NCBI GenBank assembly: GCA_013407085.1
Contig: JACCGJ010000660.1
Span: 62,001-126,000 of the forward strand
DNA length: 64,000 bases
From: Atriophallophorus winterbourni
Taxonomy: Eukaryota; Platyhelminthes; Trematoda; Plagiorchiida; Microphallidae
Direction: 5' to 3'
The stretch's first letter is position 1. The number at the start of each line of letters is the position of its first letter. The notes beneath the pieces are model-generated. The model was not told the DNA's origin. It saw only the letters and a program-made list of their open reading frames with translations, and searched no databases. Made by a program: the position numbers and the translations under genes. Shown here one piece after another: positions 55,501-64,000 of this stretch.

Positions 55501-57349
55501 GTATAAGCATCTATCAAATGAGGTAAAGATATTCGATTTAAAAAATAATACATTACTGAATAAAACCGTTGATTCTTTCCTGGAAAATGAGTAATCAATG
55601 TTTGCCTTCAATTCTGTAACACGAATATTCTCTTTCTGCAATCGAAGTAACCGAGACAAAGTCAATTCGTTCGGAATCGTTTTCATCTGTCCATCGGAAA
55701 AATATCATATGTTACTCGTACTTCCTACCTATGCCCTCTAATAAAACGGTAGCTTTAGAATGCTGCTGCACTAATAGAATTTCAGAATCGTTTTACAACA
55801 GTGAATTGTCATGTAATCTTGTGACCGAGAGAACCTCATGTCAAACCTACGCTCATGTAATTTCGGGTGATGTGAGCAACACATCACTTTGGTCATCCAT
55901 AAGCAACTTGAGTGCTTGACCACCCATCACTATGCGCTTCTGTGTTTGAACATCGTGGTTCATTGTACGAACCCTATGCAACAGTGACATTCAAGTATAA
56001 TCTTGTCTACGCTCATGTAGTTTGCAAAGTCTTCGTTGAACTATGCTCCTTGTCGGAAAATCAGGAATCGTCCGTCATGATCTTTTCATAATCATCCTTT
56101 AAAACAGGTCTCAGCTATTGTTTGCTGTATGTTCCTATATGTGTAGGACTCACGCTAACTAATAACAAATATGATGTATATTACTGCTTCCTTGCCCTGA
56201 ACTTGGCAGAAAAGTTGAAATATCATTAACTACAGCTATCTTACTGATTTCAATCAATATAGCCATTAGCTAAATTCGACAATCAGCGTGAGAAAAGGAA
56301 CGATAACGAACAATTAGAATATTAAAAAACTTGATAACACTATTGGATGAATCTGCAGATGAAAATTATTCAAATGAATTTACTGATTCGGTTCCTGATT
56401 ATTAATTTCTGCCAATATTCAACTACATCGAGACAGATTATTATGGCTACTGAATCAATAAAAGTCATGGAATCCAACTATATGCGTTTTATGTAGCGGT
56501 GTGACGTGAACTGAAATTCACGTAACAAAGTTAAATTGCGCATGCCATGACAAACTTGATATTTACGTCCTGGTTTCCGTATCATCCGAGAACATGACCG
56601 TTTAGTCCAATTGATTTATTCAAGCGTTTCGCTTTACCATCAGCTAACAATAATTCCATCTGAATTTCAGTACAAAACTCACACACACGAATGAATTAAG
56701 TCTGAGAAGCCCTTAAATTTAGGGTAGTAAAATAACGACACGCCTTGATATTTTACGAAAAAGGTCGTTACATTTTATTGCCAGATCGAATGTGCACACA
56801 GATACTGTTACTATCCCAAGGTGTTTGATGTATTTCATTAATATAGTGAACGTATTAGCAGAGGGATACATGATGTTATTCGTACGAGAAGCGTGAAAAT
56901 CTTAAACGCAGAAGCTGCCAGCGATTGACATACGTTTAATCACATTCACATTTGAGCTTATGATACTCAATCGATCTTCCATTTAACTACGTTTTACCGC
57001 CGCTGCATCGACGCACATTTAGACCGAATGACCTCAACTCATTCGTTGTTCACACTCGTTCGAGAGGCTTAACAAAACAGTTTGGTTATTTTGTCGAGCA
57101 CATGAGGCGAGGTCACTGCGTTTTCCGTGTGTTTTGGCCAATTCGATTTTGTCGTATAACATAAATTAAACAAATCTGTACGATTTGCTTATCAACACTT
57201 TGCTCGGAACTAAGAAACATGTTGGTAATTCTTTTTTTCCAGCGCTTTTGATAGTGATTTGGGTCCAAGACCGCAACATGCCTGACAAATTGAACATTTG
57301 TTGGTGGTGCTCAACGAGGTGTGGACGAGACGATGATGATGAACTTTAA
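43535..57349 (+). CDS. major facilitator transporter, oxalate/formate antiporter-like; 11 exons seen
   Basis: Membrane transporter with 12 helices, similar to the OFA branch of the MFS (substrate in animals unknown; small carboxylates are known in bacteria). Exons: 43535-43845, 44508-44634, 44774-44904, 46572-46692, 49745-49801, 51139-51161, 51241-51355, 51435-51557, 53378-53599, 55279-55378, 57243-57349 (TAA). All GT-AG with matching phases; total 1437 nt, 478 residues. Motifs: LTVIGGVLIQFAFGHFYTIG (TM1), GAQGLFMPIGGYLAKK (TM2), GAGLGLAYSVVMEV (TM4), FTPIQTAYINPTN (TM5), DPALLDRVPTAFLLLGG (TM6), TPKEVLCRLDFYLLW (TM7), NCGGRVIWGIISDKISF (TM8), FTLMPTG and FGPKYMAVNYG (TM10-11), ALLIVIWVQDRN (TM12). 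The central loop is coded by a 57-nt and a 23-nt exon and is Glu-rich. The N-terminal exon is missing from my model; the first acceptor could also be at 43546. No break is seen. Confidence 0.88.
47940..49060 (-). pseudogene. Gypsy E: integrase fragment in intron 4 of the transporter gene
   Basis: Antisense to the host gene. Right to left: LRTVVLNDLHSGYLGIEKMM, SLARGLC (integrase zinc-finger region), DYCGPFLNKYFVLVVIDSYS (first catalytic Asp), then in other frames SDNGSHF-like and HPQSNGLAENF-like blocks (second Asp, Glu), and after the core LCKARSLRSNLLGL, EVSFHRGNEFRPSS, KIMDLDDGSMHRRHVDKI (48296-47976). It differs from Gypsy A-D and resembles Gypsy pol genes with a DLDDGS-HRRH C-terminus. 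A few frame breaks only, so younger than Gypsy C and D. Confidence 0.8.
49255..49590. repeat. R2 repeat cluster (ATGCATGCAAATGAGC family)
   Basis: Contains GCATGCAAATGAGCATTCTT, CAACCTTATCCAACAGTGGC-type sequence twice, and TCTTCCACTGTTTCAATCGC. The same blocks occur at 49845-49900, 53815-54150 and 58785-59000. No coding capacity. Confidence 0.65.
49845..49900. repeat. R2 repeat fragment
   Basis: AAGTTGCGCTTGTATGTG and GGAGATGCATGCAAATGAGC match R2. Confidence 0.55.
50309..50722. mobile_element. foldback element R4, complete copy
   Basis: 414 bp with long imperfect terminal inverted repeats of about 125 bp: ATGCGAAGTCATTTGAGTG at the left end and CACTCAAATTTCTTCGCAT at the right. The arms share GGTTAGAGCAGTTTTTGGGT, AGAAGCTTCGTCAGACCAAG and GATAGTCAGGACAGGGAACA with their complements. 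The inner part includes GATCCTGGTCATTCTCACGA. No transposase gene, so it would be non-autonomous. A second copy is at 63539. Confidence 0.8.
50725..50750. repeat. (ATT)n microsatellite
   Basis: Six to seven ATT units directly right of the foldback element. Confidence 0.8.
51013..51036. repeat. (TA)n microsatellite
   Basis: About eleven TA units in the intron before the 23-nt exon. Confidence 0.9.
51580..51960 (+). repeat. R3 repeat, two direct copies
   Basis: Copy a (about 51580-51800) has ACTAATCTTACTGTCACCAC, TAGTGTGCAAGTGAAGGGGA and TTGAACATCGTGGTACTTTG. Copy b (about 51825-51920) repeats the first two blocks with changes. Both lie in the intron before the 53378 exon. An inverted copy follows at 52840. 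Confidence 0.7.
52840..53048 (-). repeat. R3 repeat, inverted copy
   Basis: Reverse complement of R3: CATCAGGTGGAGACAGTAAG, AACCACGATGTTCAAATACA, AATCACAAAGTGATTCC. With 51580-51960 it can form a large hairpin in the intron. Confidence 0.7.
53815..54150. repeat. R2 repeat copies in intron 9
   Basis: TTGCATGCCACTGTTGGATA, GGTACGACCAACCTGTTCAA and an inverted pair of GCATGCAAATGAGCATTTT blocks. A second partial copy (GTTGGATAAGGTTGTCACGA) is at 54090. Confidence 0.65.
55900..56010. repeat. R3 repeat fragment in intron 10
   Basis: GAACATCGTGGTTCATTGTA and CAACAGTGACATTCAAGTAT match the 3' half of R3. Confidence 0.6.
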
Positions 57350-58780
57350 ACGGTGTGACGCATAATTTTAAAACCCATCAATAATTAGCATCAAAATCAT
57401 GTCGGCGCCTGCTCGTTTCCTCATTCGTTCGTTTATGAAACCATGTTTTGCTACTGTTCCAGCGCCTTACATTGATTTTCGCATACTGTTAGATGTCTGT
57501 GATAACTTTTATTTGATAATTATTATTCTCAATTGAATCTTATGTGTGCATACTGTCGCGGGTGGGGTTAGATCGAGGCAGGGAATGATTGCGTCAGGTC
57601 ATTTCACGTCAACGAGTGGCATGCGGCGCACACGCACATCCAATGTGTCTCGAATTATCCCTGAGGTCGAACTCTCGAAAGCTAATCGCTTCCATCCATG
57701 AATCCCCAACACAAGTGAAACCGATCGGTCAAACGCATCTATTGCGCACAATCTAAATAAAGAAACACACGGCTATCTTATATAAGCAAACAAACAACCA
57801 CAACGGTGATCCTCAACATGTCTTTCACGATTATCACTTCGATCTGATTTGTCAGTCAATTTCGTGCCAAAAGGGACACTTCAAACTTTCTCCATGCAGG
57901 GCTCGTTTGACCGACATTGATGAGTTGCATATCGTTCGATCGCGACTGACGTTGCCCATCTTCTCATAATTCTGAAATTGTTGTCGCTCGAACCGTTCGA
58001 AATATTACGAGTTCGTAAATGTCGTCGTCGATCTTTTCGGCGCTTCTTGTTCTTGTGTTGTGTCGGATGGTAGCGTTCTGCAACAACTCGTTGTTGCTGT
58101 TAAATTTAACCCAATGAAAGTGTGTTCGCAATAGCTAAAACTTTCGACAAACAAGTTCGATTTGACACTTATTAAATTAATTGATATTTGCACAGACTGC
58201 GAGATTTGTGTAACTGTTACCGATAAACGCTATGGTTCCAACATTTGATTTGCTCGTTAAATATTTATTTGTGAAGGGATTTGTCTCCAGATTAATGTAA
58301 GGATTCCTTCGTTTTCAACTCTGACGTTGCTATGTGTCCAATTGAATCTACTGCATTCATCGGAAATATATATTTGTTAGATCATTCAAGCCCCTCAGTC
58401 TGACTTAGAGAAGAATGCTTTGCTTCCTGGTCGAGTAAATTATGTCAATTCTTTTGAATGGTTTTAGTTTGGTTCAGTGCGTGACTACATAGTTTGATAC
58501 GATTATACTAAGTCTTCTCACAAAACGTTTACAGTGATAAGCAAAGTTGGTTTAAAAAGCGTTAGTTATTTGGCGCTTATGTGATATTTGTTCAGTAATT
58601 ACAAGCAGTACTCGAAATTCATCATATTCAAGATCACTCTTTTATTGTGTCTTCAATGCGATGGGTCAAAAGCTTGTAATTAGCATGATGCTAGCTAATG
58701 TTTGTGAGTATTTGGCATAGAAAGTGAGGGCTGTAAAAATGATAAGTGACTATTAATCATTGCTAATAACTTCCCGATTT
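57350..58780. other. transporter 3' flank, no further gene recognised
   Basis: A candidate polyadenylation signal AATAAA is at 57756-57761, which would give a 3' UTR of about 430 nt. The rest shows no conserved coding sequence. The minus-strand open stretch 58193-58005 has no family features. Confidence 0.4.
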
Positions 58781-58784
58781 TATA

Positions 58785-59000
58785 CCAGTTGCACTTGTAT
58801 GCCATTGTTGGATGAGGTTCGTACGACCAACCTGTTCCAATCTCATTCAATAGTGACGTACAAGCGCAATTTATTTTCCTTTCTTCCACTGTTTCAAGCG
58901 CATGCGGATCCTAATCTTACTATCCGTGCAAACAGCACGAAACCAGCCTTGGTGTTTGTGTGTGATAGATATGCATGCAAACAAGCTTTACCGATTTTAA
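58785..59000. repeat. R2 repeat, near full-length copy
   Basis: From TTGCACTTGTATGCCATTGT through GTACGACCAACCTGTTCCAA and TTCTTCCACTGTTTCAAGCG to GATATGCATGCAAACAAGC. It is the longest R2 copy here, about 215 bp. Confidence 0.65.
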
Positions 59001-59759
59001 CATTTTATAGAGCAAACCTTTCGGAATACGAAAGTTTAGCATTTCTATAAAATGTAAACCAGACGTAGTGGAGTGCTCATACAACTCTAAACTTTGTTAA
59101 CCACGTTGTGTAACTGGCGAACATGCTTCCCTGACTATTGTTTTTGTGAAATCCCTGCACAGCTTTGTGGTATTTGATGAACTCCGCTAGGACCTTTATT
59201 CCACCGAATACTTCTTATCTGCTGCACAAATGGAAACAGGGTGCCGGGTGCATTATATAATATATATGTAATATATTAGTGAGATATAAGTTTGGAAACC
59301 GTGATATCAATTAGGTGAAAAATAGAGCAATACTAAAACTATCGATCAATTGGTTTTGTTCCGCTAACACTCAGTTCATCCGATACAGCTGTTTTTAGTT
59401 TTAAGTTTTGAGATGATAGGGTTGATAAAATCGAACGTGTTTAACAGTTTACCGCACTTTTACAATATCTAATTTGTAATAGAGCTCGCACATTTTGAAT
59501 GATTTGAAGCTTTGGAGATCAACGCTGGAGTTGGAATTAGCTCATTGGGTAATCCTCGGCGTTGAAAATAATGTTTAGCAAACTCGGTTCATTGTAAGGT
59601 ATTGAACCGTAAATCCTCTAATGTTAGCTCCTGGCAAGTAAGCAATTTTTTCCACCACACTTCTGACAACAGAAGAATAGCTATGTAGATACCTTTGTAT
59701 AACAAGCCAACACAAGTTTGCAAAACCGAAGTGTTACCAATTTTGAACTATCCAAAAGA
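59001..59759. other. no recognised gene
   Basis: AT-rich sequence with a short TA-rich patch at 59255-59280. Confidence 0.35.
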
Positions 59760-61470
59760 ACATTGTTTCGATTAGTCATCGGGGATTCAAGGATTCATGT
59801 TGTTGTTGGCCTACTTCGGTCGATGTCAACCATGAGTGTACATCACAACCGCATGAATTTTCATGTTCTAGCGCTTTTTGAATGACTAGACAGTCCGATT
59901 CGGGAGAAGCGATCTCTCCCACAACGCTTGAAACGATGGGCAGAACTCTGTCGTTGGGTATCAGTTTCACACTGGTAACGTAATCTGCGTTCAGCAGCCA
60001 AGAGCTGTATCTGCTCCTACCCAGCTTGTAGACGACGCTTTACACAATGCCTCCGATGTGAGCGGTCAAGAGAAAGTTCTTCTCAACTCGCTGGATCAAT
60101 GCCAAGAGCTTTCATATCTCTTTTGAAAACGTCATTGTACCGCAAGTGCGGTCTGCCCAATGGCTGACTTCTGAATGAAACTCACCATAGTGTAGATCTT
60201 TCGGAATACGACCACTTTCCCTTCTGTAGACATGGCCAAGCCACCGCAGGCGGCGCCGTCGTAGTAGGGTGAACATGCTCTGTATACCAGCTTTTGAAAG
60301 CACCTCATTATTAGTCACTCTGTCCATCCACGATATGTTCACGATACGTAGATGGAAAGCATTCAGCTTCCGTCCGTGTCTTGCGTGAGTGGTACAGGTT
60401 TCACTGTTGTACAGTAAAGCATTTAGTACGCACGCGCTGTATACCATCATCTTTGTCGTTGAAATCAACTTGCGGTTACCCCAAACACGAGAGTTCAATC
60501 GGGACTAAATGACAGCTGCTCTGCCAATCCGCTTATCAATCTCCGTGTCTCGCGAGAGGTTATACGCAAAGGTTTAACCAAGATATGTGAAATGATGTAC
60601 TGGTTCAAGCTGACAGTTTCCAACAGTGATGATGGGAGGCGATACAGTCCCTTGACCAAGGACTTTGATCTTGCTCATGCTGATTGTTATACCAAAATCT
60701 TTGCATGCCGACGAAAAACAGTCCATTTGCGACCGGTGGGTCCCTTCGTATTACAACAAAAGAGTCTTATGTCAAATGCGAAGAATACCGCACGTGGGTC
60801 CCGACTTTTCTCACCTCAGCGAGCTGTAAGCAGCCAGAGCAACACACACGCAACCTCTCGTGGCGATAGCACAAGGTGCACTGAAGATATAGTGAAATGT
60901 ATGCATCGCAGTGAGCGGAAACCGCTGTTTTTAGTATCGCATGAAACGTGTTAAATCAATAAAAACAGTGTGCAAAAGGCATACGCTGTTCCCGACACTT
61001 TTCTTGAAGTTGTCTCAGGGAGAATATCATGTCAACGGTTGATCTTCCCTTGCGGAAGCCACATTGAGATTCGGAGTAAATTCTATCAGCTAAAACTTGT
61101 AGCTGGGTCTGTAAGACTTCAGCAATCAATGCACCTGCAACATTCAGCAGGGATATTCCTCTGCAATTGTTGCAGTCGCCTCTATCACCCTTATTCTTAA
61201 ATAGCTTGATGATCTTTGTGTTTTGCATCTCTTGTAGGACACACTCCTCCTGCCAGCACTGAAGAAGCAAATGGTGACAATCGGGTTACCAGATACAGAC
61301 TTAATGCAAGCCGTTTTAAGTTTGTCCGGATTAATGGCATTCTTGATCTTATCATACATACCGCGAAAATTCCTACTATCCGAAGCTTTTTAGATACTGA
61401 GGCTAATTTCAGTCCAATAGTCATTTGCACATCGGTTTGCAGTCTGTTGGACATTATTTTTAGCTGCTCT
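59760..61470 (-). pseudogene. RTE-like retrotransposon, RT and C-terminal parts, broken
   Basis: Minus strand, right to left: upstream linker 61360-61290 (MYDKIKNAINPDKLKTACIK), RT 61270-60956 (WQEECVLQEMQNTKIIKLFK, NKGDRGDCNNCRGISLLNVA, YSESQCGFRKGRSTVDMIFS, LRQLQEKCREQRMPF), then a decayed part with the palm lost, and the C-terminal block 60498-60112 (KLISTTKMMVYSACVLNALL, YNSETCTTHARHGRKLNAFH, WMDRVTNNEVLSKAGIQ, RRRRLRWLGHVYRRESGRIP). The order and motifs match RTE-type ORF2. The palm YADD region between 60956 and 60500 is not readable. Confidence 0.82.
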
Positions 61471-62170
61471 TAAAAGTTGTAAGTATAATGTTAAAAAACA
61501 GTCATTACTTCCCCATCTCAAAAATCACGATATAGATTATTATGAAGTAGCAATCATTTATTGTAAGTGTCCCAAATATATGCAATACGAATGACCTTAT
61601 TTTATACATAAAACACCGAGTTTATTTTCAAAGGCGTCTTGCTCGGATTGCCAATCACGTTTTGAGATATAATTATAAACGAATCTGTCTCATATGGCGC
61701 CGGCAGGCAATGTTTAGCTGGTTTAATTTTCTTACAACACACTCGAAAAAAGTGTTTCAGAATGGCAGAATAACGGCACGATGTATCCTAATCCATGCAA
61801 ATAACCTGACAACCAGACTTCACTATGTATTGTGGTGCTCACATTCCTATCCCATACGCACCACTACCGGTTTCTGGCTGTTTGCCGTCATCAGGTGGAG
61901 ACAGTAAGATGAGGTTTAGTGAGCCTTCACTATATTTCTCTCTATGGAAGATTACCGAGACACACCACACACTCAGTCTTCAGTACTAGTTTTTATCAAC
62001 GGTGGTAGAATCCTATTGTTACTGCATCCTATTCCGTAGAGGAAAAAAGCCCTAAAATTAAGATTGTGTATAAAATCAAAATTTTACTTTGTGTTTATTA
62101 AGTGCCTTTCTAAGATTATGAGTACCAACTGAATAACGTACGCATGGAGCTTTTTTCCAACTTGTATTTT
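61471..62170. other. AT-rich spacer with one R3 fragment
   Basis: The only recognisable part is 61820-61930, an R3 copy in the orientation of 52840 (ACCGGTTTCTGGCTGTTTGC, CATCAGGTGGAGACAGTAAG). No gene seen. Confidence 0.5.
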
Positions 62171-62171
62171 G

Positions 62172-62350
62172 ATCTGAAGAAGAAGAAGAAAATGACTTTA
62201 TTCGTGTACACGAATTTTCAGCAATTCTCACTCGGATAAAGAATTCCATCCAGTTGAACAATAATCTAACCATAAAACTGGATCTAAAATGTTTACCAAT
62301 TGAAGCTGAAGGATTGCATGACAATAGAAGTGATATCAATAATATCATAT
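62172..62350 (-). repeat. 3' end of a non-LTR element with (TTC)n tail
   Basis: Minus strand: CACGAATAAAGTCATTTTC followed by TTCTTCTTCTTCAG. It shares its end with the scrap at 43450-43500. The upstream open stretch is short and carries no clear RT motif. Confidence 0.5.
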
Positions 62351-63538
62351 ATGCATGTGCTTTCGTTTCATTTATAACCCCAATGCTCGAGTGAGTGAAA
62401 AAGCGTGTGAAAATTGACTAAGAAGGCAACCCAACCTATAACTCACATGTACAAAAGTTCCGACACAGAATTTGGCTACAATTCCATTTGTGCGTTATTC
62501 CATGAACGGGATTCACGGAGTACTTTAACACTGTTTTGTAACTCATTAGCCTAACATACGATATTGTCGTGATCATACATAGCTATATCTTTTCAAAATG
62601 CGTTCATATAGTTGTTTTGTATTCAAAAAATTAATATTGCTTCAGGTTCAAATTTATCTATTTATTATCGCATATTAAAAGGAAAGCTAATTAATTTAAT
62701 AAAGTTAAATTTAACGAATTTAAGAGAGCTCGAAACTAGGATAACACTGTGCGGTCTTTTCAACCTACGTGGCGACGCCACTCGGATAACAACGATAACA
62801 ACGTGTCATGAATACGACACATGATAAATTTCGTGTGAAACGTGTCAAGTATTGTAAAATTTTTGGTGAGCCATTACGCCAGCAACGAACGTGATCGTTT
62901 CCTACGAGAAAATGCTATTTCAAATAATTTTGAGCAATCACACGATTAAGTATAAAAAATACTCTTAATAAAATCAAATCAATTTAATAATACGCTGCGT
63001 ATAGAATGATAAATCGTTTGTATAAATATTCGTGTGGGGTATAAATATTGAAACCTAATTTTAAATGAATAAATGATCACCAAAATCAAATTCTTCTCGA
63101 CTGTTTCATTATCACGAAAGCTGCTTGTTTTGGGACGTACCCAAATTTGGTATTGTTAAACATTCAGAATGACCGATTACAAATGTTAACTAAAAAATAA
63201 AATATTGATTAGTTTCTTAATTTTACGCTAAAAGATGAAAAATTCTGTGTTTAATATGGCACTTTGCAAAGATCATTCACCTGCCTAGTATTCCTAACTA
63301 ACACGCATGAATTATTCGAGAGATTGCGTAATTGAACAGTTTTGATAATCTTCGAGCCAAGATTCCCTGTTGGTAAACTGATCTCAATTTGTATTCACCA
63401 TTCATTGCTTGAATTTAACAGTTATGGCAGTATGGATCATGCTACTATTTCAAACTATTAATCATGAGACATTGCGTAAGGTATAAATGCTATACTGAAT
63501 GTATTCGTGACCTTCTGTATCATAAACGATTCTAATAT
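62351..63538. other. no recognised gene
   Basis: AT-rich intergenic DNA without convincing open frames or repeats that I can link to others in the window. Confidence 0.4.
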
Positions 63539-64000
63539 ATGCAAAGAAATTTGAGTACAATCGGTTAGAGCAGTTTTTGGGTAACGATTCACTTCTGATA
63601 CAGAAGCTTCGTCAGATCAAGGGTGATAGTCAGGACAGGGAACATGATTAAGTAGTAGTCAACCCCCACCACCACTTATGTGACCTTATCACTAAACAGC
63701 ATATATTTCGCCTAAATTATGTCACGTCTCGTGAGAATGACCAGGATCAGTGGTCGATTTTCCTACTAGTGTGTATCCACATCAATCTGGCGCTCGGCAC
63801 TGATGCGAAGGTAAATAGTTGTTATTCCCATTATGCCTACTAGTTAATTAGATTTTTGCTTTTCTTCAAAAATAGCCCTGTTAGTGATGTACTTTTACAC
63901 ATGTGAGCCGCTGTGTCAACTGACCTTGACCTTGACACTTGTACTAGATTGATGGGGATACACATTAGTTGGAAAATCGACAACTGATCCTGGTCATGCC
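63539..64000. mobile_element. foldback element R4, second copy, cut by window end
   Basis: Left arm GCAAAGAAATTTGAGTACAA, GGTTAGAGCAGTTTTTGGGT, AGAAGCTTCGTCAGATCAAG. The inner part (CTCGTGAGAATGACCAGGAT) is in the opposite direction relative to the copy at 50309, as expected for an element inserted the other way round. It is longer inside and repeats TTGTACTAGATTGATG-GGATACACA near the end. The right arm is not reached. Confidence 0.75.

Noticed and set aside
62076..62348. 90-codon minus-strand frame as a gene
   Set aside because: It covers the (TTC)n tail of a retroposon 3' end and has no recognisable domain.
1..64000. CRISPR array, tRNA or rRNA genes
   Set aside because: No regularly spaced short repeats with unique spacers were found, and no cloverleaf or rRNA core sequence was recognised by reading.

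Overview
Eukaryotic (metazoan) DNA, most likely from a parasitic flatworm, with a trematode the best guess. I see two genuine host genes split by many introns, and the rest is mostly decayed retrotransposons and short interspersed repeats. The flatworm call rests on the very small introns (34-39 bp) at the 5' end of the MED14 gene, a trait known from schistosome genes, and on the mix of CR1-like, RTE-like, Penelope-like and Ty3/Gypsy elements. It is inference; no species is named.

Left part: 1328-2197 (minus strand) holds the first six exons of MED14, a Mediator subunit, with the rest of the gene expected beyond the left edge. 2.3-5.9 kb carries several copies, in both orientations, of a short non-coding repeat (R1). 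5.9-9.2 kb holds plus-strand fragments of RTE-like and CR1-like non-LTR elements. 9.2-11.4 kb is a decayed plus-strand Gypsy element (Gypsy A).

11.0-31.2 kb is one structure. A 3217-bp unit (end of the Gypsy A fragment plus a minus-strand non-LTR element) is present three times in tandem (11018-14234, 14235-22726, 22727-31230). Copies 2 and 3 both carry the same 5.27-kb Gypsy insertion (Gypsy B) at the same site with the same 4-bp target duplication. Gypsy B is itself rearranged: between two plus-oriented LTRs lies an inverted core that reads like a one-LTR circle opened inside the reverse transcriptase gene. One of its pol frames (17015-19558) is uninterrupted.

31.2-43.5 kb is a patchwork of a Gypsy gag scrap, a Penelope-like element with a GIY-YIG domain, an RTE scrap, decayed Gypsy fragments and a minus-strand CR1-like element with ORF1 and endonuclease-RT.

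43.5-57.3 kb holds the second host gene, a 12-helix major facilitator transporter of the oxalate/formate antiporter-like type, built from at least 11 exons (478 codons visible, N-terminal exon not found). Its introns contain an antisense Gypsy integrase fragment, a foldback element and two families of short repeats. 57.4-64 kb is intergenic, with an RTE-like fragment, repeat copies and a second foldback element cut by the window end.

The window contains no bacterial-type operon, CRISPR array, rRNA or tRNA gene that I can support. The most unusual thing is the nested tandem array at 11-31 kb.
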